NCBI RefSeq assembly: GCF_001695835.1
Contig: NZ_MBSO01000004.1
Location: 124,001-188,000 of the forward strand
Origin: Ensifer sp. LC11
Lineage (GTDB): Bacteria > Pseudomonadota > Alphaproteobacteria > Rhizobiales > Rhizobiaceae
Direction: 5' to 3'
Length of the DNA stretch: 64,000 bases
Both the position numbers and the translations under genes were made by a program. This document shows, piece by piece, positions 1 to 10,204 of the stretch; position 1 is the first letter of the stretch; the number at the start of each line of letters is the position of its first letter. The notes under the pieces are model-generated. The model saw only the letters and a list, made by a program, of their open reading frames with translations. It did not search any database and had not been told where the DNA came from.

Positions 1-1460
1 CGGTGCTTGCCGGCCTGCTGAAAGCCCCGTCCCGGCTGTCGCCGGCGCGCGACCCCAAGGCAGCGGAAGAACGCGCCCAGATCGTTCTCGGCGCCATGCG
101 CGAGGAAGGCTACGTTACCGACGGCGAAATCAAGACGGCGATGTCGCAGACGCCAACCAAGGCCAAGAGCTACTGGTCCGGCGCCGAGCACTATGTCGCC
201 GACATGGTGATGGATCAGCTTCCCGGCATGATCGGCGAGATCAAGGAAGATCTGATCATCGACACCACCATCGACCTCAACCTTGAGAAGAAGGCCGAAG
301 AGGTGATCAGCGCCACGCTCGACGGCGACGGCAAGAAGCTCGACGCCTCGCAGGCCGCCCTCGTCTCGATCGACGGCACCGGCGCCATCCGGGCGCTGGT
401 CGGTGGCAAGGACTATGCCGAGAGCCAGTTCGACCGTGCCTCCAAGGCGAAGCGTCAACCCGGTTCGGCCTTCAAGCCGTTCGTCTATGCCGCCGCACTC
501 GAAATCGGCCGCACGCCGATGTCGATCCGCAATGACGGACCGGTCCGGATCGGAAACTGGACGCCCGAGAATTACGACCAGAAGTATCGGGGCGAGGTGA
601 CGATCGCCGACGCACTTGCCAATTCGCTGAACACCATCGCTGCACAGCTGGTGATGGAGGTGGGCCCTGCGAACGTCGTCAAGGTCGCCCATCGCCTCGG
701 CATCGATTCCGAGATGCAGGCGAATGCCTCGATCGCGCTCGGCACCTCCGAAGTGAGCCTGGTCGAACTGACCTCGGCCTATGCGCCGTTCATGAATGGC
801 GGCTTCAAGGCGACGCCGCACGTCATCCGCCGCATCTCCAAAGCGGATGGTACGGTGCTCTACGAAAACACCTATGACAACCCGCCACGCGTGCTCGATC
901 CGGCTGTTGTCAGCGAGATGAACCAGATGATGGTGCGGGTGCTGACCAAGGGCACCGGCAAGAAGGCGCAGCTCAAGGGCTGGGAGGCGGCCGGCAAGAC
1001 CGGCACGACGCAGTCTTTCCGTGACGCGCTGTTCGTCGGCTATACCTCGAACCTCACGACCGGCGTCTGGTTCGGCAACGACGACGGCAAGTCGATGAAG
1101 AAGGTCACCGGCGGCGGCCTGCCGGCCAAGGCCTGGCACGATTTCATGATGGCCGCCCACGAAGGCCTCTCGCCCTCGCCGCTCTTCGGGACGACGGGCG
1201 TGCAACCGGTGTTCGACGAAGGTGTGCAAACGCCGCCCGGCGACATGATGTCCGGCGATCCGGAAGCCTTCCCGGAGGCGCCTGTCGGCGTCGATGGCGC
1301 GGTCGCCGTCGGACAACGCCCAATCGACCAGGGGGGCGATCAATGGGGTGGACAGGGCACCGACCAGGGCAATGGCGGGCTGGTGCCACCGGCCGATGTC
1401 GGCGAGACGACCGGGGCAACCCGCCGCACGACGCTCTTCGACATTCTGACCGGCGGTTGA
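1..1460 (+). CDS. Penicillin-binding protein 1A family, C-terminal part (truncated by window edge)
   Basis: Bifunctional class A penicillin-binding protein that polymerises and cross-links peptidoglycan at the periplasmic face of the inner membrane. The window opens inside the gene, so the N-terminal membrane anchor and most of the glycosyltransferase (GT51) domain are missing; about 485 residues remain. The transpeptidase domain is complete: active-site SAFK near residue 155 of the visible part, SLN near 208 and KTG near 332. The C-terminus ends in a Gln/Gly-rich tail (QGG, GGQGTDQGN) that looks disordered. The reading frame is open to the window edge. No clear terminator separates it from dnaK, but dnaK has its own heat-shock promoter. 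Function is known from the family; the full length cannot be judged here. Confidence 0.93.
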   Translation, partial: VLAGLLKAPSRLSPARDPKAAEERAQIVLGAMREEGYVTDGEIKTAMSQTPTKAKSYWSGAEHYVADMVMDQLPGMIGEIKEDLIIDTTIDLNLEKKAEEVISATLDGDGKKLDASQAALVSIDGTGAIRALVGGKDYAESQFDRASKAKRQPGSAFKPFVYAAALEIGRTPMSIRNDGPVRIGNWTPENYDQKYRGEVTIADALANSLNTIAAQLVMEVGPANVVKVAHRLGIDSEMQANASIALGTSEVSLVELTSAYAPFMNGGFKATPHVIRRISKADGTVLYENTYDNPPRVLDPAVVSEMNQMMVRVLTKGTGKKAQLKGWEAAGKTGTTQSFRDALFVGYTSNLTTGVWFGNDDGKSMKKVTGGGLPAKAWHDFMMAAHEGLSPSPLFGTTGVQPVFDEGVQTPPGDMMSGDPEAFPEAPVGVDGAVAVGQRPIDQGGDQWGGQGTDQGNGGLVPPADVGETTGATRRTTLFDILTGG

Positions 1461-1578
1461 GCCGATGCCAGCCGCTTTTTGACGGGAGGACCGCGTTGCG
1501 CGCCGCCATCGGCAAGGGGCCAATTCCGGCTAGACAAATCCCGGGCTTGCATTTGCCCCCAAACGCCCCGCAGAATGC

Positions 1579-1607
1579 CTTGCAGTCCGAAACGCCGGTC
1601 CTTATAT
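1579..1607 (+). promoter_or_regulatory. RpoH (sigma-32) type promoter of dnaK
   Basis: CTTG at 1579-1582, an 18-base spacer, then CTTATAT at 1601-1607. This matches the alphaproteobacterial heat-shock consensus CTTG-N17/18-CYTATNT. The predicted start of transcription is close to 1614, which leaves a leader of about 105 bases before dnaK. The match is seen directly; activity is inferred. Confidence 0.72.
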
Positions 1608-1719
1608 ACGCCGCATCGGCGCAGTCTCAGCTGCGAAGAAATCCAAAGACCATCCCGTTAGGGGCTGTCTCACGAATGCCTGACCGGGTTCCGACAGTCC
1701 GCTGCAAGGAGAGAACGAC

Positions 1720-3642
<1,923 letters not shown>

Positions 3643-3662
3643 TCCGTTCCAACGATCAGTCG

Positions 3663-3690
3663 AAAAGCCCGGGTTCGCCCGGGCTTTTTT
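3663..3690 (+). terminator. Rho-independent terminator of dnaK
   Basis: Perfect 8-bp stem AGCCCGGG (3666-3673) and CCCGGGCT (3678-3685) with a TTCG loop, followed by T residues to 3690 and preceded by A residues. It lies 20 bases after the dnaK stop and would reduce read-through into dnaJ. Confidence 0.9.
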
Positions 3691-3898
3691 ATTGCCTGAA
3701 GGGCCCGGCGAACCCGGCGACGACGGCAGCGGCGGCCGTGACCCGCTGCAAACGTTACTTTTCCGACAAAAAACCGCATCTGCCACCGTTCGGGCTATGG
3801 TATCCCGCTTCAAGGTTTACTAAATCGGTGGCAAGGTAATCAGGCAGCCGCCGAGCCCCCCGCGCTGGCACGCCTGCCAACAGGACAATCTTCGACGA

Positions 3899-5029
3899 AT
3901 GAAACGTGATCTCTACGAAACGCTTGGTGTTGCGAAGAACGCCGACGAAAAGGAGCTGAAGAGCGCCTTCCGCAAGCTCGCGATGAAGTATCATCCGGAC
4001 AAGAACCCCGGTGACGCAGCCGCGGAGAAGACCTTCAAGGAAATCAACGAAGCCTATGAGATGCTCAAGGACCCGCAGAAGCGCGCGGCCTATGACCGCT
4101 ACGGTCACGCGGCCTTCGAGCAGGGCGGCATGGGCAACGGCTTCGGCGGCGGTGGCGCCGGCGGCTTCTCAGATATCTTCGAGGACATCTTCGGCGAGAT
4201 GATGGGTGGCGGGCGCCAGCGGCGGTCGTCGGGCGGCCGCGAACGTGGCGCGGATCTTCGCTACAACATGGAGATCTCGCTCGAGGAAGCGTTTTCCGGC
4301 AAGACCGCACAGATCCGGGTCCCGACCTCGATCACCTGCGACGCCTGCAGCGGCTCCGGCGCCAAGCCCGGCACCAGCCCGAAGACCTGCGGCACCTGTC
4401 ACGGATCGGGCCGTGTGCGTGCCGCGCAAGGGTTCTTCTCGATCGAGCGCACCTGCCCCACCTGCGGCGGGCGCGGCCAGACGATCTCCGATCCCTGCGG
4501 CAAGTGCCACGGCCAGGGCCGCGTCACCGAGGAGCGCACGCTTTCGGTCAACATTCCGGCCGGCATCGAGGACGGAACTCGCATTCGCCTTTCGGGCGAG
4601 GGTGAAGCGGGACTTCGCGGCGGACCCGCGGGCGACCTTTACATCTTCCTTTCGGTCAGGCCGCATGAGTTCTACCAGCGCGACGGCGCCGATCTCTATT
4701 GCAGCGTGCCGATCTCGATGACGACGGCCGCCCTTGGCGGCAAGTTCGACGTGACGACGCTCGATGGCACCAAGTCGCGCGTCACGGTTCCCGAGGGCAC
4801 CCAGGCCGGCAAGCAGTTCCGCCTCAAAGGCAAGGGCATGCCGGTGCTGCGCTCGGCGCAATCCGGCGACCTCTATATCCAGATTCAGATCGAAACGCCG
4901 CAGAAGCTCACCAAGCGCCAGCGCGAGCTGCTGCAGGAATTCGAGCAGATCTCGTCGAAAGACAACAACCCGGAATCGACCGGCTTCTTCGCCCGGATGA
5001 AGGATTTCTTCGACACGCTGAGCGACTAA
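3899..5029 (+). CDS. dnaJ: Chaperone protein DnaJ (Hsp40)
   Basis: Co-chaperone that delivers unfolded clients to DnaK and stimulates its ATPase. The 376-residue protein has the full type I layout: J domain at residues 1-70 with HPD at 32-34, a Gly-rich linker, and a zinc-finger domain with four CxxCxGxG repeats ([32 protein letters not shown]). Two beta-sandwich client-binding domains and the C-terminal dimer region follow. The ATG at 3899 is preceded by AGGACA. The gene follows dnaK but is separated from it by a terminator, so it needs its own promoter in the 3691-3898 gap; I could not pick one with confidence. Confidence 0.99.
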   Translation: MKRDLYETLGVAKNADEKELKSAFRKLAMKYHPDKNPGDAAAEKTFKEINEAYEMLKDPQKRAAYDRYGHAAFEQGGMGNGFGGGGAGGFSDIFEDIFGEMMGGGRQRRSSGGRERGADLRYNMEISLEEAFSGKTAQIRVPTSITCDACSGSGAKPGTSPKTCGTCHGSGRVRAAQGFFSIERTCPTCGGRGQTISDPCGKCHGQGRVTEERTLSVNIPAGIEDGTRIRLSGEGEAGLRGGPAGDLYIFLSVRPHEFYQRDGADLYCSVPISMTTAALGGKFDVTTLDGTKSRVTVPEGTQAGKQFRLKGKGMPVLRSAQSGDLYIQIQIETPQKLTKRQRELLQEFEQISSKDNNPESTGFFARMKDFFDTLSD

Positions 5030-5054
5030 GGCTCCCAGCCATTCGGCTGCTACA

Positions 5055-5085
5055 GCGCCGCGCGCCGGATACGGTTGCGCGGCGC
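5055..5085. terminator. GC-rich hairpin between convergent dnaJ and DUF2182 gene
   Basis: GCGCCGCGC (5055-5063) pairs with GCGCGGCGC (5077-5085) around a 13-base loop. No T-run follows on either strand, so it may be a bidirectional transcript end or only a 3-prime stabilising structure. Confidence 0.4.
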
Positions 5086-5092
5086 GCTCGTA

Positions 5093-5983
5093 TCAGGTCA
5101 CCGCTGCAAGCTGCCAGAGCCCCGCTATGACGAGCGCCACACCGGCGATGCGGGACAGGATCCGGCCACCGGGAACCACTTTCTCCGCGAGTACGAAGAT
5201 GGCGATGGCGGCGATCCACAACACGTTCATCACTCCGCCGACGAACAGAAGCGCCATCAACGCCCAGCAGCAGCCGACGCAATAGAGGCCGTGTCGCACA
5301 CCGAGACCAAAGGCGCCGCCCGCTTCCTTGCGAAAGCCGCCATGGTTCTGGATGAAGTGCAATGGCGCCTGGCATTGGCTGAGGCACCGGTCCTTGAGAG
5401 GCGTGAACTGGAATAGCCCGACGGCGATCAACACGGCGCCGCTCAAGGCCTGGCTGGCGCTTGAAAGCGTGGGGGTGAGCAGCAGGGCCCGATCGAGCAG
5501 CCATTGCCCGAAAACGGCAACGAACGCGAAAAGGGTCCAGGCCAACAGATAGCCGGCGGCAAAGAAACCGGTGGCGGCAAAGGGTTTCCCCTGCTGCTGC
5601 GCCTGCCTTCCGACACGGGCATAGAGCAGGATCATCGGGGTTGCCGACGGTACCATCATGCCGACCATCATCACCGCCCACATGACGAAGGCATAGGTGA
5701 AAGTCGCCGTGGTCCAGGGACCGGCGGCCGCGGTCATCATCGATGTCATCGAATTTGCTTGTTGCTCCGTGGGCATGTCCATCGGCATGTCCATGGGCAT
5801 ATCCATGTCCATGCCGGAGCCCATGTTGTTCATGTCGCCGGAGGACACAGGTGCGGCGGCCATGTCCATGGCCGAGGCGAGCCACAGGACATAAAGCCAG
5901 CTCGCTGCCGTCAGGATGACCAGCGCCGCCGCGACGATGATGCGATCGCGCTTGAGCAGGGTTTCGAGCGCCGTGTCGTTCAT
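5093..5983 (-). CDS. DUF2182 family membrane protein with Met/Asp-rich putative metal loop
   Basis: Integral membrane protein of 296 residues, function not established; the DUF2182 family is often described as a predicted metal-binding membrane protein. A first membrane segment spans about residues 15-35. A periplasm-sized loop (about 39-83) holds thirteen methionines, many as alternating Met-Asp/Met-Pro, a composition reminiscent of copper-binding Met motifs. About six further hydrophobic segments follow. Conserved-looking cysteines occur at 200 and 204 (CLSQC) and 235, 238 and 239 (CVGCC). The start lies five bases after the stop of the DUF1326 gene, so the two form an operon. A metal role is inference from composition. 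No metal regulator is adjacent. Confidence 0.85.
   Translation of the reverse strand: MNDTALETLLKRDRIIVAAALVILTAASWLYVLWLASAMDMAAAPVSSGDMNNMGSGMDMDMPMDMPMDMPTEQQANSMTSMMTAAAGPWTTATFTYAFVMWAVMMVGMMVPSATPMILLYARVGRQAQQQGKPFAATGFFAAGYLLAWTLFAFVAVFGQWLLDRALLLTPTLSSASQALSGAVLIAVGLFQFTPLKDRCLSQCQAPLHFIQNHGGFRKEAGGAFGLGVRHGLYCVGCCWALMALLFVGGVMNVLWIAAIAIFVLAEKVVPGGRILSRIAGVALVIAGLWQLAAVT
5772..5807. repeat. Three 12-bp tandem repeats encoding the Met-Asp-Met-Pro units
   Basis: Units GGCATGTCCATC, GGCATGTCCATG and GGCATATCCATG run head to tail inside the DUF2182 gene and encode the repeated Met-Asp-Met-Pro block of the metal-like loop. Such a repeat could change copy number by replication slippage without breaking the frame. 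Confidence 0.85.
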
Positions 5984-5988
5984 CGGCG

Positions 5989-6624
5989 TCAGTGGATCAC
6001 GCCGCTTTCAGTCAGGTGCATCCGAGCGAAATGGGCGTGCGAATCCGCAAGCGCCAGCGTCACCGGTCCGGTCGTATCGGCCCATCCCCGCCCGACCTCG
6101 CAGAGGTCGTACTCGAAACCGTGCGGAAGATTGATGCGCGCCTGATGGGCTGCACCGGTTACCGGATTGAGGATCGGCTCGCCGCGCGCGTCGATCCAGC
6201 CCGGCACCTTCAGCCGCGCCGTGCGCGCGCTGATGTCGACCTCGAAATCGATCTCGGCGAAGACCGGATCGTGCATGGTTTCAAAGGTCGTCGCAAAGAC
6301 CTGGAAGAATGTGGCACCGGGCTCCGTATCCTCGCCGCTCATGATGCGCAGCAGCGCGCCACGTTGCTCCTCCGAGGCGCGGCTATCGACGATCGGCACC
6401 ACCTGCCCCCTCCCTTCGTGAATGGCGCCCGGCCAGGCGGCAATCAAGCCGCCACGAAGTCCATCGAGCCGCGTGTCGCCGTGATAACCTTCCTCGATTT
6501 CGAAGGCGCCGACGGCACTGCAATGGCCTTGTGTCGGCAGGGCATTGAACTGGCAGGGGCAACCATAGGCGCAATTGCAATGAATGAATTCGCGCCCCTT
6601 CATCATCCATCTGACACTCGTCAT
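5989..6624 (-). CDS. DUF1326 domain-containing protein
   Basis: 211-residue protein of the DUF1326 family, molecular function unknown. No signal peptide is visible. The N-terminus holds a dense cysteine motif: C16 and C18 (CNC), C22 and C24 (CPC) and C35, which could bind a metal ion or act in thiol chemistry. The rest is an alpha/beta domain without recognised catalytic motifs. The frame extends further upstream, but GGAGGAG a few bases before the ATG at 6624 decides the start. It is directly followed by the DUF2182 membrane protein, a pairing known from other proteobacteria. Cys-rich partner plus Met-rich membrane protein suggests handling of a thiophilic metal, which is inference only. Confidence 0.85.
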   Translation of the reverse strand: MTSVRWMMKGREFIHCNCAYGCPCQFNALPTQGHCSAVGAFEIEEGYHGDTRLDGLRGGLIAAWPGAIHEGRGQVVPIVDSRASEEQRGALLRIMSGEDTEPGATFFQVFATTFETMHDPVFAEIDFEVDISARTARLKVPGWIDARGEPILNPVTGAAHQARINLPHGFEYDLCEVGRGWADTTGPVTLALADSHAHFARMHLTESGVIH

Positions 6625-6706
6625 CGTCTCCTCCGGGATCTGATCGGTGCTCGTCTCGCGGCTACCTGGGAACGGATGCCTTTTATTAGATTGCAAAAAT
6701 ATACTC

Positions 6707-6740
6707 CTCTCCACCGCCGATGCCAACGGCGGCGGAGAGG
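6707..6740 (-). terminator. Terminator downstream of the SDR gene
   Basis: Long hairpin: 6707-6719 pairs with 6727-6740 (7 plus 6 base pairs with one mismatch, 7-base loop). On the minus strand it is followed by the T-rich stretch TATATTTTTG. It separates the dehydrogenase transcript from the DUF1326-DUF2182 operon. Confidence 0.75.
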
Positions 6741-6828
6741 ACGGGAACGCGACAGCGCCGCAGATCGGCTGGGATCCGCGGCGCTTGGAAGGTGCGAAGG
6801 CTTTTGGGATCCCCGGCCGCAATGCGGC

Positions 6829-7578
6829 TCAGAGCGTCGCCATGCCGCCGTCGACGATCAGCTCGGCACCGACGGTGAAGGTGGCTTCATCGGAAGCAAG
6901 GAAGACGACGGCCTTGGCAATTTCACTCGCATCGCCGAAGCGGCCGAGCGGGATCTGCGCGGCGATGGCATCGACCACCTGCTTGTTTTCCTCCGGCGTC
7001 GGGGCATGGCCGTCGTGGAGCGGCGTGCGGATCGGGCCGGGGCTGACGGCATTGACGCGGATGCCGCGGCCGATGAGCTCGCCGGAAAGCGTGCGCGCCA
7101 GCGACAGCAGCCCCGCCTTGGTCACCGCATAGACGCTCGACGTCGGCATGCCGATATGGGCGTTGATCGAGGTGTTGAGCACGACCGAGGCACGCTTCGA
7201 GAACACCGGCAGCAGTGCCTGGATCAGGAAATACGGCCCCTTGACGTTGATCGCGATCGAACGGTCGAAGCTTGCCTCGTCCCATTGCTCGATCGGCTGC
7301 AGCTTGGCGATCCCGGCATTGACGAACAGGATATCGAGCGTGCCGAAGGCGGCGCGGACCTTTTCGGCAACCGCTGCCTGGCCTGCGACATTGCCGGCAT
7401 CGGCCTCGATGATCAAAGCAGCCTCGCCGAGGACCGCGCGGGCTTCAGCGATATTCTTCGGATTGGTGCCGGTGACGGCAACGCGTGCGCCTTCGGCGAT
7501 AAATTGGCGGGCGGTTTCAAGGCCGATGCCGCTGGTGCCGCCGGTGATGAGTGCGGTCTTGCTCTCTAAACGTGACAT
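6829..7578 (-). CDS. SDR family NAD(P)-dependent oxidoreductase
   Basis: Classical short-chain dehydrogenase/reductase of 249 residues, cytosolic, substrate unknown. The Rossmann nucleotide site TGGTSGIG is at residues 12-19, the NAG motif at 87-89, and the catalytic set is N111, S137, Y150 and K154 (YAVTK). The C-terminal IVDGG is typical. It is divergent from a LysR regulator with 143 bases between them, the usual arrangement of a target and its controller. It is closed by a strong terminator. Closest in style to glucose/3-oxoacyl-type SDRs, but the substrate cannot be read from sequence. Confidence 0.92.
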   Translation of the reverse strand: MSRLESKTALITGGTSGIGLETARQFIAEGARVAVTGTNPKNIAEARAVLGEAALIIEADAGNVAGQAAVAEKVRAAFGTLDILFVNAGIAKLQPIEQWDEASFDRSIAINVKGPYFLIQALLPVFSKRASVVLNTSINAHIGMPTSSVYAVTKAGLLSLARTLSGELIGRGIRVNAVSPGPIRTPLHDGHAPTPEENKQVVDAIAAQIPLGRFGDASEIAKAVVFLASDEATFTVGAELIVDGGMATL

Positions 7579-7668
7579 GATGAAAATCCTCTTGTTGGGT
7601 TGAAGAGGAGCCCGGTTCGATAGGCTGGAACCGCCGTCCTCCGTTGCCCAAACATATGGCGGAAAACG

Positions 7669-7723
7669 ATCGTTCGGATTAGTCTTCCAATCCTGGAACT
7701 CGAATTCGGGATTGCCGAACGAT
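7669..7723. promoter_or_regulatory. Divergent SDR/LysR control region with nested inverted repeats
   Basis: ATCGTTCGG (7669-7677) and CCGAACGAT (7715-7723) form a perfect 9-bp inverted repeat whose right arm overlaps the start codons of the LysR gene. Inside it ATT-N8-AAT (7678-7691), flanked by GG and CC, has the T-N11-A form of LysR boxes. This looks like autoregulation plus control of the SDR gene; binding is inferred. Confidence 0.6.
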
Positions 7724-8621
7724 GATGAAGATCGAGGGCATAGCCGCCTTTGTCGCCGTGGCCGAAGCCGGCTCGATCAGCGAAGCGGCGCGACGCCTGC
7801 GCCTATCGAAATCCGTCGTCAGCGAGCGGGTGGCGGAGCTGGAACGGGGGCTGAACGCCACTCTGCTCCACCGCACGACGCGCAAGCTGACACTGACCGA
7901 AGACGGTATCGCCTTTCGCGAGCGCGCAGTTCGGATCGTCAGCGAAGTGCAGGCGGCGGCGAGCGATCTTGCCGAACGCCGCGGACTGCTGACGGGACCG
8001 CTCAGGATCGCCGCGCCGGTCAGTTTCGGCCGGCGGCATCTCGGCCCGGCGCTCTACCCGTTCCTGGCAGAGCACCCGGATATCGAATTGACGCTCGACC
8101 TCGACGACCGACGGGTGGACGCGGCCTCGGAGGGTTACGACGCGATCGTGCGTCACGGCATCATCGCCGATTCCCGCCTGGTGGTTTGGAAGCTTGCCAG
8201 AAGCCGGCGCCTGCTCGTCGCTTCGCCCGACTATCTCGACCGCTGCGGCACGCCCGCAACCCTTGATGAGCTCGAAGGCCATCGCGGCATTTTCTATACC
8301 AATCGTGGTGTGTCCGACTGGCGCTTCGAGGGGCCGGCCGGCGCAACGGTCGTTCGGGCACGGCTGGCGCTCGGCATGAACAATGGCGACATGCTGCACG
8401 ATGCCGCCGTTGCCGGTCTCGGGATCGCGCTGCTGCCCGCTTTCATCGCCGGTCCCGCCGTGCGAGAGGGGCAGTTGCGCGAGATCGACGTCGGCTTACG
8501 TCCGGAGCCGGAATTCATCTACATGGCGCACCCGGAAGGCCGGCGCGCCTCCGCCAAGCCCCGAGCCATCGCGCAGCACCTGAGGCAAGCCTTCGGCGAT
8601 CCGCCCTATTGGGATCCGTGA
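7722..8621 (+). CDS. LysR family transcriptional regulator
   Basis: 299-residue regulator with the standard layout: winged helix-turn-helix at about residues 1-60 (FVAVAEAGSISEAARRLRLSKSVVSERVAELE) split here only for description, and a periplasmic-binding-protein-like effector domain from about 90 to 290. Two consecutive ATG codons (7722, 7725) could each start translation. It is transcribed away from the SDR gene and an inverted repeat spans its own start, so it probably controls both genes. The effector is unknown. The subgroup resembles the CrgA/AaeR-type regulators often paired with oxidoreductases, which is a weak inference. Confidence 0.93.
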   Translation: MMKIEGIAAFVAVAEAGSISEAARRLRLSKSVVSERVAELERGLNATLLHRTTRKLTLTEDGIAFRERAVRIVSEVQAAASDLAERRGLLTGPLRIAAPVSFGRRHLGPALYPFLAEHPDIELTLDLDDRRVDAASEGYDAIVRHGIIADSRLVVWKLARSRRLLVASPDYLDRCGTPATLDELEGHRGIFYTNRGVSDWRFEGPAGATVVRARLALGMNNGDMLHDAAVAGLGIALLPAFIAGPAVREGQLREIDVGLRPEPEFIYMAHPEGRRASAKPRAIAQHLRQAFGDPPYWDP

Positions 8622-8676
8622 AGCGTTCCTGCAATTCGCGACAATCATTCCAGCCGACCGTATCGCGCCGATTGCC

Positions 8677-8702
8677 GATCAAGTCTTGACAAAGGCTTGA
8701 TC
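8677..8702 (+). promoter_or_regulatory. Inverted repeat enclosing a TTGACA element upstream of serine hydrolase gene
   Basis: GATCAAG (8677-8683) and CTTGATC (8696-8702) form a perfect 7-bp inverted repeat around TTGACA (8686-8691), a consensus -35 hexamer. No convincing -10 stands at the right distance. It lies 63 bases before the start at 8765. A repressor operator over a promoter is possible. Confidence 0.35.
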
Positions 8703-8764
8703 GAAACCGGCTGGCATCGTCAACGTGCCCCTTACAACCAAAAATTGGATTCCTATCTTTCATC

Positions 8765-10156
8765 ATGCGGAACCTCTTTCTGAACTGGATCGTCCTCATG
8801 ACGCTTGGCACCACCGTTCATGCAAGCCCCCTTTCCCCTGCCCCCATCGATGCCGAAATTCAGGAGATTCTGACCGACCGGATCGACAAGCAGCAGCAGG
8901 CGATCGGCATCGTCGTCGGCGTCATCGACGCCAATGGCCGGCGCGTCATCGCTCACGGCCATCAGGCCAAGGACGATTGGCGTCCCGTCGACGGACGCAC
9001 CGTGTTCGAAATCGGCTCGGTCACCAAGGTCTTCACCGCACTGCTGCTTGCCGATGCGGTCCAAAAAGGCACCGTGCATCTCGGCACGCCCGTCTCTACG
9101 CTGCTTCCGTCCAGCGTGATCATGCCTGAGGACCAGCAGACCCCGATCACGCTCGGCGACCTCGCCATGCACATGTCCGGTTTGCCACGGCTGCCGACCA
9201 ATCTGGTGCCGGCAGATATGAGCAATCCCTATGCCGACTACGACGCCGCGAAGCTCTATGCCTTCCTCTCCAGCCACAAGCCGGTTCGGCGCCCGGGCGT
9301 CGAACATGAATACTCCAATCTTGGCACCGGGCTCCTCGGTCATGCGCTCGCCCTGAAGGCCGGGCTTTCCTATGAAGATCTCGTCATCAGCCGTATCACC
9401 GCGCCTCTCGGCATGAAGGACACGGCGATCACGCCGCGGCCCGACTGGGCCGAACGCCGGAGCAAGGGCCACGACGCAGCACTGGAGCCAGTGAGAGACT
9501 GGGATCTCGACGCGCTGCAGGGCGCAGGCGCCCTGCGCTCCACCGTCGATGACCTCCTGGTTTTCCTCGAGGCGGCCATGGGAAAGACGCCATCGCCTCT
9601 CGCTCCCGCCTTCGCCACCCTGCTGGCGACCCGAGAACCGCTCGGCAACGGCGATAACGATCAGCAGGCGCTCGGCTGGGTGATCTCAGGCAAGGGCGAC
9701 GAACAGTTTATCTGGCACAATGGCGGGACCGGCGGCTATCGATCCTTCGTCGGCTACCGTCCGTCGACCGGCGTCGGTGTCGTCGCCCTGTCCAATACGT
9801 CGACCGAGGTCGGCGCCGACGATATCGGTCGGCACCTGCTCAATCGCAACGCGCCGCTCGCGCCGGCCGTCACGCGACGTGTCGCCATAGCGGTCGATCC
9901 GGCAAGCTACGATGCCTATCTCGGCACCTACCGACTGGCGCCGGGGTTCGAGCTTACCATCGTTCGTGATGGCGAGCGGCTGTTTGCCCAGGCGACCGGC
10001 CAGGATCGGATCGAGATCTTTCCGGAGGCAGAGCACCGTTTCTTTGCGAAGCTCATCGATGCGCAGATCAGCTTCACCCTCAAAGGCGCGCGCGCCGAAG
10101 GCCTGACCTTGCATCAGGGCGGACAGGACAGTCCTGCGCCACGGGTCGGGAAATGA
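8765..10156 (+). CDS. Serine hydrolase of the beta-lactamase / class C PBP family
   Basis: 463-residue exported serine hydrolase. A signal peptide covers about residues 1-20 (ending VHA). The class C set is complete: SVTK at 85-88 (nucleophile and lysine), YSN at 183-185, and HNG at 318-320 in place of KTG. The C-terminal 100 residues form a separate domain like the DUF3471/lipocalin-like tails of such enzymes. Possible activities are D-aminopeptidase, esterase or beta-lactamase; the HNG motif is more typical of esterases and AmpH-like enzymes than of AmpC, but this is not decisive. It is a single gene, convergent with pit, with a terminator-like hairpin after it. Confidence 0.88.
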   Translation: MRNLFLNWIVLMTLGTTVHASPLSPAPIDAEIQEILTDRIDKQQQAIGIVVGVIDANGRRVIAHGHQAKDDWRPVDGRTVFEIGSVTKVFTALLLADAVQKGTVHLGTPVSTLLPSSVIMPEDQQTPITLGDLAMHMSGLPRLPTNLVPADMSNPYADYDAAKLYAFLSSHKPVRRPGVEHEYSNLGTGLLGHALALKAGLSYEDLVISRITAPLGMKDTAITPRPDWAERRSKGHDAALEPVRDWDLDALQGAGALRSTVDDLLVFLEAAMGKTPSPLAPAFATLLATREPLGNGDNDQQALGWVISGKGDEQFIWHNGGTGGYRSFVGYRPSTGVGVVALSNTSTEVGADDIGRHLLNRNAPLAPAVTRRVAIAVDPASYDAYLGTYRLAPGFELTIVRDGERLFAQATGQDRIEIFPEAEHRFFAKLIDAQISFTLKGARAEGLTLHQGGQDSPAPRVGK

Positions 10157-10160
10157 CGCT

Positions 10161-10190
10161 GTCTCCCGCCTGCGCATGAAGGCGGGAGAC
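10161..10190. terminator. Bidirectional terminator-like hairpin
   Basis: An 11-bp perfect stem (GTCTCCCGCCT at 10161-10171 with its complement at 10180-10190, 8-base loop) sits between the convergent serine hydrolase and pit genes. There is only a short T content after it. Confidence 0.65.
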
Positions 10191-10204
10191 GATCCTTGCT
10201 TTGA

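Noticed and set aside
5055-5085. Small RNA gene in the dnaJ-DUF2182 gap
   Set aside because: The gap is only about 60 bases between convergent genes and no promoter is visible; a 3-prime hairpin is enough to explain it.
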